The position numbers and the translations under genes were made by a program. Under the pieces are notes generated by a model. The model did not search any database. It had not been told where the DNA came from and saw nothing but the letters and a program-made list of their open reading frames with translations. This document shows positions 40,287-51,030 of a DNA stretch of 64,000 nucleotides, piece after piece (within the stretch, counting starts at the first letter, position 1; each line of letters starts with the position of its first letter). Origin of the DNA: Leishmania martiniquensis (taxonomy: Eukaryota; Euglenozoa; Kinetoplastea; Trypanosomatida; Trypanosomatidae); contig NC_090149.1 of assembly GCF_017916325.1 (NCBI RefSeq), positions 126,501 to 190,500 on the forward strand, in the 5' to 3' direction.

Positions 40287-41114
40287 TCAATCCTGCAGGC
40301 GCTCCTCGTTCAGCCGCTTCTGCTCCGTCACTAGCGCCTTCACACGCTTCTCGAACATGCGCGTGTACATGACGGTGAAGGTGAACTGCAGGGCGTGCAG
40401 CGCAAAGGCGGCCATAGTCAAGGCGAAGGACGAAGAGAAATCGCAGTAGTCCTTCACGCGCACCTTGCGGCCGACGATGGTGGTGCTGTTCACGGAGGAC
40501 ATGCTGCGCGCGTACACGCCAACGCTGAGGGCCCAGGAGATGAGGATGGTGATCCACACAGAGAAGGACCACGCACACAGCACGGCCGTGTAATCCTGCA
40601 GGCACACCACAGCGGCGATGCCAAGGATGTTGACGAAGGAGTAGCACACAGCCAGGATAGCGAACGCGGCCGAGCCGAGCATCATAGTGTAGGTCACCGG
40701 CGATGGGAAGCCCTTGTGCGAGATGTTACGCGCAGCGTACCAACTCTCCGAGAAGAAGGAGACGGAGCCACAAATGTGCGCACCCCACAGCGAGTAGCAG
40801 AACGGCTTCGAGCCCTCGGTGACCGCCACACCGAGGGCAGCGCTCACGGCCTGTAGGTTCACGCCGATCTTGATAGCCCTGGTGCCATCGACCTTGAAGA
40901 CATCTGTGGTGGCCGCGGCGATGAGCAGCACGAGGATGATCACCTGCATTAGCGCAGCGAGGGCGATGAACACGCGCTCCAGGTAAGGGATAAAGAGAAT
41001 GGTGCGACCACCCATCTTCGACTTGCGGCGGTGCAGCGAGGAAGGGCGGCGTGACGTGCGGAGGGAGCTGACTTCTGTCAGGGGCTCGAGGTTTGCGTGG
41101 CTGCCTGGCAGCAT
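40287..41114 (-). CDS. amastin-like four-span membrane protein, copy 1
   Basis: The predicted protein has 275 residues. After a basic, Ser/Arg-rich N-terminus (residues 1-50) there are four strong hydrophobic spans (roughly 56-80, 138-165, 175-200, 228-250). The sequence CYSLWGAHIC in the first extracellular loop resembles the amastin signature (C-x-S/T-L-W-G-x-x-x-C). Amastins are trypanosomatid surface proteins, many expressed in intracellular stages; this one is longer than the usual 180-200 residues. ATG 41114 is supported by a pyrimidine tract ending in AG at 41117-41118, just two bases upstream. The segment 40317-41087 reads identical to copy 2, while both ends of the protein differ. 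It is the last gene of the minus-strand array before the strand-switch region. The exact amastin subfamily cannot be told by eye. Confidence 0.8.
   Translation of the reverse strand: MLPGSHANLEPLTEVSSLRTSRRPSSLHRRKSKMGGRTILFIPYLERVFIALAALMQVIILVLLIAAATTDVFKVDGTRAIKIGVNLQAVSAALGVAVTEGSKPFCYSLWGAHICGSVSFFSESWYAARNISHKGFPSPVTYTMMLGSAAFAILAVCYSFVNILGIAAVVCLQDYTAVLCAWSFSVWITILISWALSVGVYARSMSSVNSTTIVGRKVRVKDYCDFSSSFALTMAAFALHALQFTFTVMYTRMFEKRVKALVTEQKRLNEERLQD
40317..41087 (-). repeat. 771-bp duplicated core, copy 1
   Basis: Reads identical and colinear with 44400-45170 (constant offset 4083, no indels) and lies wholly within coding sequence. Sequence diverges abruptly at both ends. Confidence 0.85.
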
Positions 41115-41116
41115 GG

Positions 41117-41118
41117 CT
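41117..41118 (-). promoter_or_regulatory. predicted spliced-leader acceptor for amastin-like copy 1
   Basis: On the minus strand a CCCTTCCCTTTTTCTCTGTC tract ends in AG only two bases before ATG 41114, so the leader would be almost entirely the spliced leader. Confidence 0.55.
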
Positions 41119-43486
41119 GCGACAGAGAAAAAGGGAAGGGTCAAGAAAGCGAGGAAGGGAGCGTCGATGAACGAATGAGAAGAGCCGGAATCGTCCGTGT
41201 GTGTGAGTGATGCGGAACTGCGACTGCTATCAACGAGAGGTGAGAGTCAGTGTGAAAGGAGAACGATTCAGCACAAAAAAAATTGGTTCAACCCACGAAG
41301 AGCGTGTGAGAGAGCAGCGCAGTGCTGGTGACCCTTCCACGTGTGTGTGAACGGTAGAGAACGCACAGGCATCAACGGAATAGAGGAACGCAGAGAAGTT
41401 TAGAGAGGGCAATGCTGTTTGCTTGAATCGAGCATGACGACGTCGGAGAGCGTGCTGTGAGGCAGAAGCGATCACACACTTACACAACGGTCACTTGCGC
41501 AAGCACGCAGTGCCGCTGGATACGGCAACCCAAAGCGGCGCCTCGGTCCCGATGGTGGTGGTGGGGATGGGCGGGCGAGAGGATCCTCTCAAGACACTTT
41601 CGCCTGGGCGTGCTCTGACTAGTGGAGGTGCACAACGTGGGTGGGAACGGGGGAAAGCCGCGCTAACCTCGTCCACGTGACCACATAGGGCTTTGTTTGA
41701 TATAAAGGCGTGCTCAGAAATCTTTTTAAATTCCTCTTCGTCACTTGCCGCATGTACCTTCTGCAGCCTCGACGTCGTGGCAGCTCCCCTCTCTGCCTCA
41801 CTCACCGCCCTCGCAAGTGAGCCTGAGCTTGGTCGAGAAGGGCCATGGAGAGCAGGTTGAGGTGAGGCTGTGAGGTGGTGGGGGTGGGGGGTGGGTGCAC
41901 TGGAGGCTCTGAGTCGCGAGCTTCACAGCAAAGTGGGGAGACGTACCGTTCCGTAGCCTTGTTCCGTAATGAAGGTGATCCGTCGCTTTTTTTTTCTGTT
42001 GTGGGGGGGGGGTAGACGTGCCCGCCGTTTCGTTCCATAGGTACCACCTGCGCTTACTGTTCCGTCTACACGACGCGGTGAGGGATGCTCCGCCGATGAC
42101 GGACAATGCGAGACGAGACAACACACACTCGCGCGGACGCGCCGCAATGCATGAAGACACGACGGAGGTGTGTGTGTAGAGGCGGCGCCGACGCTCACTT
42201 GCACAGAAAGGCATACACAAAGTTGGTTTGTGTACCCCACAGCCGGGCTGGTGAAGGGATGCACCAAAACGAGGAGAGGAACCAAGACGGCAAGGGTGGG
42301 GGGAGGAGGATGGGGGGCAAGAAAGGACTGAAATCAACAGCGAAACCGGCACGAGCCAACCACAGAGGGGACAGAGCGAAAGAAACGAAGAGGAGGCTGA
42401 GAGCACACACTGAAGAGGGAGAGAGAGGGAGCGGGGGTGGTCGTGGGGGGAGGGACGAAAGCGTATACGCCATGTCACGCGCCACTTGAACAGAAAGAGC
42501 ACTCACACCCATACGAGGGGAGAGGAGAGGGGGGAGACAGAAACTTCACACGATGCTGTGCGGGTAATAGCACTCCTGTCTGCCTCTGCCAGGCAAAGTG
42601 GTGGCGGGTAGAGGCGAAGGAGGAAATGGTTCGAAAACATCAGAAGGGAAGAGCAAATACAAAGAAAATTTGTGTGTGTGTGTGTGTGCAGGCAAAGGGT
42701 AGGAGAAGCGCGGGCGTTTCTCTTCGAAGCGGGGGACGTCTTTGCGCGTCTGCACCAGCATCACGTGAAGGTCGCAGGGGACATCCAGAGGACGCTGTAC
42801 GTCAGAGCAGATGCACCGCACGGACAAACGCACCTGCCACTGTACACCCGTGGGTGCTAACACTCTTTCAGAAGTTTGGTGGAATCAAGGGCATATGTTT
42901 CTATGTATATGTGTCTGTGAGTGTGTACGGGCCAATGCCTGTCTGCTTGTGTTGGACTCGCTTCATCATCGCCGTAGCTCTTCGTTCAGATTGGCATGTC
43001 ATGACGTTCTCATCGTTTCCCCTCAGGAGAAGCCATTCATAAACACACGAGCAAAGGCATACACGTACACACACACACATACACACGCGCATGAAACACA
43101 ACCCAACAACTAGAGGGAGAAGAGGCGGTCTGTGTGTACAACAGTGAGAGCGAAAAAAAAAGAAAGCGGGTGTGGGAAGAGAGAGGAAAAGGCTTTGGGA
43201 AAAGCGATCACAACAGCGACGAAGGGGCCGGGGAGGAGAGCTCCGAAAGCGCTAGCGGAAAGCGTCACACACACACACATAACAGTCACTTGAGTCTCCA
43301 TCACTTAATGGATGAAACACAACAAAAAGGAAATCAACGCCCTCGCTGTGGGAGCCTTTTTTTTTAATTTTATTTATGCTCATGTCGCTTTGCGTATGAG
43401 TGCGTGTGCGCCTGAGGCTGACGCGGAGGAGTCAGTGGTGGTGGTGGTGATGGATGATTGGCGACGTCGGCCAGCCGGCCTCCCGG

Positions 43487-43539
43487 CCTCCCTTCCTTGC
43501 CCCTTCGAGGGAGGCCTCGGTCCTGGCAAGGAAGGGAGG
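43487..43539. repeat. 15-bp perfect inverted repeat
   Basis: Arms 43487-43501 (CCTCCCTTCCTTGCC) and 43525-43539 (GGCAAGGAAGGGAGG) are exact reverse complements with a 23-nt loop, in the spacer between the duplicated genes. Confidence 0.8.
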
Positions 43540-44351
43540 GCGGATCAGGCAGATGCGCAAAGGAATCGACGAAAGCGAAACGAAAGAAAAAAGGGGCTGT
43601 GAAATGGAAGAGGGGAAAACACACACAGACACAGAGGGGGGGTCGAGGAGGAAATGCGAAATGACGTATGAAAGTACAAAGAGACTTAACTCAGGGAGAA
43701 TGGTGGGTGGGGTGAAGGCACCAACACTCGCGCAAAAAAGGGGGTTAGACAACAAGAGAGAGAGGAGAGGAGAGGAGAGGCTGTCGTTATCTTATCCAGC
43801 GTGGAGTTCTACTGAGATGAGGACCCCAAAGGGGACGAGGGATGAAAGGGGAACGGGGGGGAGGGATGGCTTGCGTGCGGCGCATTTTCACGGCGACGGA
43901 CGTGAGCGCGAGAAGAGCGTGGGGAAAAGGGGCGAACGTGCAAGCAAGAGGGGCGGTGCGTTCTCACGAAGCAAAACTTGTGTTCGACCCCTTTCCCAGC
44001 TGCCTCTCTGACCTCTCACCTCCCGCCTTCCCCTATTCTGACCCGCTCGCACAACACCAACCGCCGCAGGCATCGAGAAGAGAGCGGGAACCCCCCCCCC
44101 CACGCCTTCATGCGACCAGCTGCCCCCCTCTCCCACGACCTTCTCCCATACTTCCCCCTCTCAACGATAGTCAGATAAAACACATATCTTTGAGCTCTCT
44201 CGCACGCTTCTTACAACTTACTGCCAGTGGCTCGTACGCCTTTGGCCACCAGTGCCGTTTCTATTTCCTTAGGGGTGAACTCGCCGCACCACCTCTGCTT
44301 CGTCGGGGCGTTGCACCACACCGCAACGAAGTACTGGACAAGACCACGCTT

Positions 44352-45200
44352 TTACTCGGGCAACTCCTTGGGTTCGCCATGAGGCTCCCTATTGAGCTCC
44401 TTCTGCTCCGTCACTAGCGCCTTCACACGCTTCTCGAACATGCGCGTGTACATGACGGTGAAGGTGAACTGCAGGGCGTGCAGCGCAAAGGCGGCCATAG
44501 TCAAGGCGAAGGACGAAGAGAAATCGCAGTAGTCCTTCACGCGCACCTTGCGGCCGACGATGGTGGTGCTGTTCACGGAGGACATGCTGCGCGCGTACAC
44601 GCCAACGCTGAGGGCCCAGGAGATGAGGATGGTGATCCACACAGAGAAGGACCACGCACACAGCACGGCCGTGTAATCCTGCAGGCACACCACAGCGGCG
44701 ATGCCAAGGATGTTGACGAAGGAGTAGCACACAGCCAGGATAGCGAACGCGGCCGAGCCGAGCATCATAGTGTAGGTCACCGGCGATGGGAAGCCCTTGT
44801 GCGAGATGTTACGCGCAGCGTACCAACTCTCCGAGAAGAAGGAGACGGAGCCACAAATGTGCGCACCCCACAGCGAGTAGCAGAACGGCTTCGAGCCCTC
44901 GGTGACCGCCACACCGAGGGCAGCGCTCACGGCCTGTAGGTTCACGCCGATCTTGATAGCCCTGGTGCCATCGACCTTGAAGACATCTGTGGTGGCCGCG
45001 GCGATGAGCAGCACGAGGATGATCACCTGCATTAGCGCAGCGAGGGCGATGAACACGCGCTCCAGGTAAGGGATAAAGAGAATGGTGCGACCACCCATCT
45101 TCGACTTGCGGCGGTGCAGCGAGGAAGGGCGGCGTGACGTGCGGAGGGAGCTGACTTCTGTCAGGGGCTCCCGGGCTGCATGACTGTCGTTGAGCATCAT
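44352..45200 (-). CDS. amastin-like four-span membrane protein, copy 2
   Basis: The predicted protein has 282 residues counting both initial Met codons (45200 and 45197); the second aligns better with copy 1. The central 257 codons (44400-45170) are identical in sequence to copy 1, including the CYSLWGAHIC loop and the four membrane spans. The N-termini are related but diverged (MLNDSHAAREPLTEV here, MLPGSHANLEPLTEV in copy 1). The C-termini also differ after ALVTEQK (here ELNREPHGEPKELPE). This pattern points to recent gene conversion of the core rather than recent duplication of the whole gene. A frame continues upstream to 45458, but it is a translated spacer rich in Thr-His and Ser-Leu. 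The two proteins probably share membrane topology and differ only at the cytosolic ends. Confidence 0.8.
   Translation of the reverse strand: MMLNDSHAAREPLTEVSSLRTSRRPSSLHRRKSKMGGRTILFIPYLERVFIALAALMQVIILVLLIAAATTDVFKVDGTRAIKIGVNLQAVSAALGVAVTEGSKPFCYSLWGAHICGSVSFFSESWYAARNISHKGFPSPVTYTMMLGSAAFAILAVCYSFVNILGIAAVVCLQDYTAVLCAWSFSVWITILISWALSVGVYARSMSSVNSTTIVGRKVRVKDYCDFSSSFALTMAAFALHALQFTFTVMYTRMFEKRVKALVTEQKELNREPHGEPKELPE
44400..45170 (-). repeat. 771-bp duplicated core, copy 2
   Basis: Identical by reading to 40317-41087; see that entry for the offset and boundaries. Confidence 0.85.
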
Positions 45201-45865
45201 TGTGAGACACGCTTCTTTGCGGTTGGGTGAATGTGAGTGGGTGTGCGGGTGGCCGAGACTGAGGGAGCGGCAATGCCGACGGGAAAAAACGAGCGGAGTC
45301 GCGAGAGGAGAGAATAGGGGAGAAAAGGAGGCCCAAGTCGGGAAGGGGCTGCGGCTCGATGGGAGTTGCGAGCGATGCGGGGTGGGTGGGACGCCGGCGG
45401 ATGGTGGGAAGCGGGTGTGTGTGTGTGTGGAGGAGAGGAGGGTGACACCGCTAAACATCCGCGAAAGTGATCAACAGACAGCCACCCTTGCGAGAGAAGG
45501 GAGGGAGGGGGGGGGTGACGGAGACATCTGCGCAGCACTGGCAAGCGCGACCCCGACGTTTCCTTCCATAAACGTAAGGATGAAGGATAACGGACCACAG
45601 GGGGCGCGTCGGTGGTGGTGGTTGCGGTATGACAGCAGCTGCTTCTGCAGGCGGGTTCACCCCCTCCCCCTCCGACGAAAATATTATAACGCCTTTCCAC
45701 AAGTAGGTTGGACCACCCATACAGAACAGCGGTTGTATATGTTCTCACATCAACGTGCTCCCTTCTTTGGCGCGTCGCCTGCACTGCTGCCTCACAAGAT
45801 CACCACAAATCGACACGAAGGCCGCTTCACATTCCCGCGCGTCATAGAAAGAATGGATCGACGCG
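45201..45865. other. spacer upstream of amastin-like copy 2
   Basis: It contains a GT tract at about 45415-45429. On the minus strand it has C/T-rich patches (45280-45340, 45490-45520) that would supply the splice signal. No gene is seen. Confidence 0.5.
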
Positions 45866-48100
45866 CTACACATCACCCCGCCAGGAGAACCCCGACGCCG
45901 TAGCGTCTGAGGAGAGGCTGCGAAGAGGGGCGGCGCATAGAAGATGATGCTGGCGTTCTACATGCCGAAGGCGTGCTATTGCAATGGCATGCTCGGGCGC
46001 CAAGGTGGGTAAGTCCTCGGCAGCCTCTGTTCCCAGTAGCCGAAATCGACGCGGGTAAGCGCAGGGGCCAGAGGATGCGCGGGGCACTTCCACTCCCACC
46101 ACGAATAGGACGCGGCACCCCGTACAGGATGTGTGCCTCCACAGTCCGTTACTGCCCACGTACGACACGAGTGCGCAACCTCTCAGATCTCCGCCGACCT
46201 ATTCGGTCGCGCCTTGTCCGACCCTTCTCCTGCCTGCTCGGCCGGCAGTGCGTCACTTGCCCAGCCACGACGCGAATCGCCAGCCTCGGGTGGATAGGAG
46301 GAGGCTCACCGTGGGTGAGGGGGACAGCGGTGAATTGGGTCAAAGGGGGAACTGACGAATGGGGGGCATTCGTCGAGACAAACGAGAGAGGGGGGAGGAA
46401 AGAATGTCCACGCCGGCTGCGGCCATCGCACGCACACGTGCGCGTATCGGCGGATCATCGGATGGGGACGAAATCAAAAAGTGGCAAAAACTCGTTCGCC
46501 GTTGAAATGTGTGCGTGTGTGTGCGACAGTTTGCTCCCGTCGCATGACGCGAGGGCAACCGTTAAATTGATGCGAAGAAAAAAAGGAAAAAGATGTGCCC
46601 CAAATGGCCCGCCTGCCGGCCATACTGTCCGACTGGAGCCGCTCTGCCGAGCTGCCCTGCGAGGGGGACGCAACGGAGGCTCACTCGGAGTGGGGGCATC
46701 GCTTTCAGAGCCGTGGGGCCGCTCGCCGCCGACAGCGAGGCTACACGCTCGCCCCCCACTCACCACCACCACTTCACGCACTCCGGAAAGCCCGGGCGTG
46801 CTACCCACGAGAAGGTGCGTGCAGGAGCTGAGAGGGATCGCGCCGCGAAGGGAACCCCAGCCTTCGGGTAGCTGCATATGTTTCATCCGATTGAATTCGG
46901 CTCGGCCACGCTTGCCGCCGGAAGGGCACGGGCAATGGGCCGCTGCGCCGTGCAGCCCCGCCATGATCCTTTGGGACTCTTTCACATGACGACGGCAAAG
47001 GCCAATGAGAGGGAGTCGCGAGCGCACCCGTGCCGCGACCCACGGCGCTCCCAACAGCGCATACCGCCCTGTCCTCTCCCACCCCTCCCCCTCCACCGCA
47101 CTCCACCTTCAACTCGACTGTCCTGAGGCCTAGGGTGGGGGAGGGGAGGGATCACACCATACCGTCACTGGCGGTTCGTCAGTCAGGCCCCTGCCCGTAG
47201 CCACGAACGCTCTGCAATCGAAGGGGGGCGAGAACGCCGAAGCCCTCCGTTCCTTCCCAGCCACCCAGGCCTTCGTCTCGGGCAAGGCGAACCGACGGCG
47301 CCGAACCCTCCGTTGCCGGGGTACTACCCGCATCGGGCATCGGGAGCGTCTGATGAGTGACTCTTTTTAGGGCTTCCGGCGGAGCACACACCGCATCTCC
47401 GAGGCTTCCCCCCTCCCTCGCATCCTCGCCCGGCAGCGCGACTGGGCTGGCTGCTGCTGCTGCTTCCGTTGCCGTGCTTTCCACGTCCGCCACTTCCTAT
47501 GGTCACTCTCTCGGCCCCTGATGTCGCACCTTTGAGTGGTTGCTTGCGTTGAAGCCGATGCAGCGGGGGGTATCCAAGACCCTACTCAGCTGTGTGTTGC
47601 CGGCGGGCGGCTGCTTGGGGAGGGGGGGCGTCATGTAAGCCGTCTCTCGCTCACCCGCCTTTGTCCTCGCCGGCAGCCTCATGGGCGCTTCCTCCCAGCC
47701 TCTCCGTGCTCCTCGGCCACCCACCTTTCCGCTTTCGTGAAGCCGTGCGCAGGGAGGTGCCGGCTTCGTCTCAATGGCATGCGGTGCGGTCATGAACCGC
47801 TTCTGCGTCTTTCCAAGCGCCTGGAAGTGTGCGACGAGGCCACCCCATCCAGCTCTGTCACACTTCCCCGCCCCCAGATCGTGCTTGGAGCTTGTACCAG
47901 GTCGGCTATCGTTGACGGTGCCCACTGAAAATCAGCGTGCGCTGCTGAGCGCATCGCCCGGCCCTGAAAAATGCTCACGTGGCTTGGGGTGCTGGCAGCG
48001 CCGCTGTGATCAGCTACTGGGCGTTGCGTGTGCTCTGCAAGCCCCCCACCTCCCCGATGCTGCGCAGGATTAGCCTCGATGCCTCATCCTGCGTGCGACA
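45866..48100 (-). pseudogene. decayed coding-like island on the minus strand
   Basis: Several minus-strand segments read like protein but are split by stops and frame changes. 47790-47978 includes DFQWAPSTIADLVQAPSTIW. 47179-47493 reads ADVESTATEAAAAASPVALP and VCAPPEALKRVTHQTLPMPD but has no ATG and a stop six bases before its GTG. Around 46600-46965 is a Gly/Ser-rich frame starting MAGLHGAAAHCPCPSGGKRG. 45866-46168 includes TEAAEDLPTLAPEHAIAIAR. I recognise no family. The orientation agrees with the minus-strand array, so it could be a broken array member or a degenerate retroposon. Limits are approximate. The plus-strand frame at 45973-46989 is taken as a shadow. Confidence 0.3.
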
Positions 48101-48984
48101 AGGAATATTCTGTCAGACTGCGAGTGAATGAGACACGCCTGGGTGTAAATGCCGCCTGCAAATCAATGTAGGCTCGCATCGCAGCTGACATACGCACGGC
48201 AAAGAGAGAGAGAGACGAACACTCTTTCGTGTTCTCTGCAGCCGACACGAGAGGGGCGAAAAGAGGAGAGGAGGGGTGTTACTGGCGTTCCTTCATCAAT
48301 GTGAAGCAAGCCGCATGGCGTCATCAACATTGAGTATTCACGCGTACGCGTGAGGGCGGACTTGGCACTGCACGAGCAGACGGAATGGAGAGGGGAGGGG
48401 GAAGGGTCACGAAAGGGGTGAGACGGTGCCGGCGCGCGCTTCTTTTTTGAGAGCCTCCTTGCCTTCTACGGTCTCCCCTCCCCGCCCCGCCGTACAGAGA
48501 AACGCCCTCTCCCTCTGTTCCTGTAAGCGAGTGCGGAATGTTATCTACACACATGCACAAACGCGCTAAGACACATATAAAGGAAGAGAGGAATCATCGA
48601 TAGAAGAAAACACTTGCACATACGAGGAGCGAGTACGAAAGTAATCCCCCCCTCTCTCTCTCACACACACACACACGCAAAGCAGCTGAGAGGTGCACCG
48701 CTCTGCGCTAGAAGGCTGCGAAAAAGAGGGGGAAGGGGGAGAGAGAGACGACGACAGCGGACAATCTTGTTGAGCGGAGAGGCGCACTCGCGCACGCACA
48801 CGTAGGCGCCGTTTCTGCCTGTTCGGTCGGGGAGGGGGAGGTGAGAAATGGAGAACGAGAAGGCCATCGGCCTACCCCCTCGCCCCCCCTCCAGATGCCG
48901 CTATAGCAAAAGAGGTTGTTGCCCCCAAACAGAGGAACAGTACCCGCGACGCCGGAGGTGGCGTCCCTTCAACAGAGCAGTGCC
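48101..48984. other. spacer downstream of the SH3 protein gene
   Basis: Purine-rich on the plus strand (48240-48280, 48720-48760) with a CA run at about 48661-48676. No gene is seen. Confidence 0.55.
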
Positions 48985-51030
48985 TTAGAGGCCCCCCGTC
49001 GAGGCTTCTCCGCGCTCTGTTACCTGCAAGCCTGCCAGATATTTCTTTTTCGCGGCCAAGACGCGCTCGCCAAGTTGCAGCTGCTCTTCGATTTCTCGCG
49101 CGACGGGGCTGTACGTGTCACAGAATTGCTGCACTGCTTCCAGCTTTGCCTGAAGCTGTGCCAGCTTGCGGTCGCCCTTCTCCATTACCTTGCGAAGGTG
49201 CTCCAAACGTGACGAGGCTGGCGCCGCGACGGCGCTCTCACTCTCACATACGGAGGCGCGACCATTCGAGTGCAGTCGCCGGTCAGGCGGTGCTGCAGAG
49301 GTTCCAGCGCTCAGTCTGCTCCGCTCAGCTGCCCCGGTCGCAGCTGCAGCTGAGGTGGTGGACACGTTGGCCGACAGACTCGCATCCGCACTGCTGCTTT
49401 TGTCGTTTGTGGAGGCGCCGCATTGACCGTCGTCAGTGATGCGCTGCAGCTTACGCGTGTACTTGTCGAACGTATGAAGAGACGCTCTCAGAGCTGCTTC
49501 CTCCTCATCTGTTAGCCCTTGAAGGGTGCGTGGCCACGCAACGTCAACCACGAGGTCGCTTGTCCGTCCACCCAGCAGTCGATGCAGTGCCGTCTCTGAC
49601 TCCTTCAGCGACGCTTCTTCTGCAGCGACCTCGTGCATCAGCTCCATCAGCTGAGACAGGCGTTGCTGCAGCGCCAGTCTTTGTGATCGGTACGAATCTA
49701 ACGTCTCTGTTTCCTCTGCCACGAGGAGACGCAGCTTTCCTACGATGTGCGAGGCCGGTGCCTTGGGGCCTTGCGAGGTCGCCTTGTCACAGCGACTATC
49801 CTTCTCTTTGAGCGGTCCTGGTGAGCCGCGATCGAGGTCGCCTGCGCCGAGCACGACGGAGGTGCTTGCTTCCCCTGCCTCGCACCCGGCACTGCTGACG
49901 GCTAAATCGCTTCCAGTGGAGAGCCGCGATTTCTGCGGCTCACGGGCGGCGCCCCCCAAAACGTCGCGCGTCAGTCCAGCCTTCAGCGATTCAGCTCTCT
50001 CGAGAAGCCCCATTACCCGCTTATGCTCACGATCGAGGTCTGCCAGCGGATTCGGCGAGCTCGCTGAGTCGCCAGAGGGAGAAGAGGAGTCGGCTGCGCT
50101 TCGGCAGCATGGATGCTGCCGCCACTTTTCTAGTCTCGCCTGCTCTTCGGTACATACAGCCTGCAGACGTGGTACAACCTCCTCCGTCAGCCAGTGCAGC
50201 TCCGCACGTACACGTGCTTCCTCCTCCATCAGTCGAAGCTGCTCACACCCCCCAGAGTCATCCATGTCGCTCGCATTTTCTGTACCGCGGGGAGCGATTG
50301 GGGCTGGTACAGCGGAAGCGGTGGTGCACAACCCTCTGTCGGTCGGAACGGATGTGGGTGGGATGTCACCAAAGCTATCCAGCCGCTCGTGCAGGGTCGA
50401 CTGCCACCGTCGCTGCAGTTGAAGCGTGCCTGCGACACGGTCACCCCCGTGGTCGACCTTGCCGTCCTCTTCCGGCCAATGATCCCCCAACGAGTCTCTC
50501 TTTTCACTTGTGGCTTGTGTAGGTATGACCACATCAGCTGCGCGAAATGTTGCGTTCACGCTTGCCTCTGAAGCACTGTGCTGCCCGCGGCGAGTGGGTG
50601 TGCAGGTTTGCTTCGATAAGGGGATCTGTGAGCAATCGTGGTGCACGGCGACTGCCGCAGCGTTGCGAGGTGAGAAAAGGACACCAGGCACGCGCTGCAG
50701 AAGGGAGCCAGGGACCAGCCCGATAGCCCCATCTTCGCGCTGTGCGATGCACCAACGCGGCAGTGATAGAGCCACTCCATCAGCGACAGATGTGAGCGCG
50801 TACGAGGGGGCGTCATTTCGGCGCGTGCCGTGATGACACTCTCGCCGCAGTACGCGTACCTTTTCTCCCTGTTGGAGAGACAGGTAGAGAGGTTCTGCAT
50901 GGTGATCGATGCCGCTAGTGGCGTCTCTGTCCCGAAGAGGCGAGCAGTGGGCTGCTGACGGCGAAGAGCGCGCGACCGAAAAAGGAATTATCGCTTGCTC
51001 ACACCCGCGGGCTACCGCACCCCGGTGCAT
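48985..51030 (-). CDS. SH3-domain and coiled-coil protein
   Basis: The predicted protein has 681 residues. Residues about 45-115 read as an SH3 domain: PLYLSLQQGEKVRVLRRE, a variable loop, then LPRWCIAQREDGAIGLVPGS with the ligand-groove Trp93 and the G-x-x-P turn (Gly104, Pro107). SH3 domains bind Pro-rich peptides. Several coiled-coil segments follow: about 265-305 (LRLMEEEARVRAELHWLTEE), about 440-490 (ALQQRLSQLMELMHEVAAEE) and about 605-670 (LEHLRKVMEKGDRKLAQLQA). Between them the protein is Ser/Ala-rich and probably disordered. The overall layout resembles cytoskeletal or trafficking scaffolds. ATG 51030 follows C/T tracts on the minus strand (51050-51140). The SH3 call rests on pattern matching, and the acidic ALYDY motif is only partly kept. 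Confidence 0.75.
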   Translation of the reverse strand: MHRGAVARGCEQAIIPFSVARSSPSAAHCSPLRDRDATSGIDHHAEPLYLSLQQGEKVRVLRRECHHGTRRNDAPSYALTSVADGVALSLPRWCIAQREDGAIGLVPGSLLQRVPGVLFSPRNAAAVAVHHDCSQIPLSKQTCTPTRRGQHSASEASVNATFRAADVVIPTQATSEKRDSLGDHWPEEDGKVDHGGDRVAGTLQLQRRWQSTLHERLDSFGDIPPTSVPTDRGLCTTASAVPAPIAPRGTENASDMDDSGGCEQLRLMEEEARVRAELHWLTEEVVPRLQAVCTEEQARLEKWRQHPCCRSAADSSSPSGDSASSPNPLADLDREHKRVMGLLERAESLKAGLTRDVLGGAAREPQKSRLSTGSDLAVSSAGCEAGEASTSVVLGAGDLDRGSPGPLKEKDSRCDKATSQGPKAPASHIVGKLRLLVAEETETLDSYRSQRLALQQRLSQLMELMHEVAAEEASLKESETALHRLLGGRTSDLVVDVAWPRTLQGLTDEEEAALRASLHTFDKYTRKLQRITDDGQCGASTNDKSSSADASLSANVSTTSAAAATGAAERSRLSAGTSAAPPDRRLHSNGRASVCESESAVAAPASSRLEHLRKVMEKGDRKLAQLQAKLEAVQQFCDTYSPVAREIEEQLQLGERVLAAKKKYLAGLQVTERGEASTGGL

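Larger units (their letters stand above)
41115..44351. other. 3.2-kb spacer between the two amastin-like genes
   Basis: I see no gene. On the minus strand it is strongly C/T-rich at about 42290-42480 and 43750-43800. Tracts include (TG)n at 42671-42688 and CA runs near 43064-43090 and 43267-43280. A 15-bp perfect inverted repeat lies at 43487-43539. The long minus-strand frame at 41798-42502 is low-complexity Ser/Pro/Leu. Confidence 0.6.

Noticed and set aside
45973..46989. A 338-codon plus-strand open frame
   Set aside because: Opposite to the array direction, composition unlike protein (Arg/Pro/Gly/Cys mixture), and it overlaps minus-strand decayed segments.
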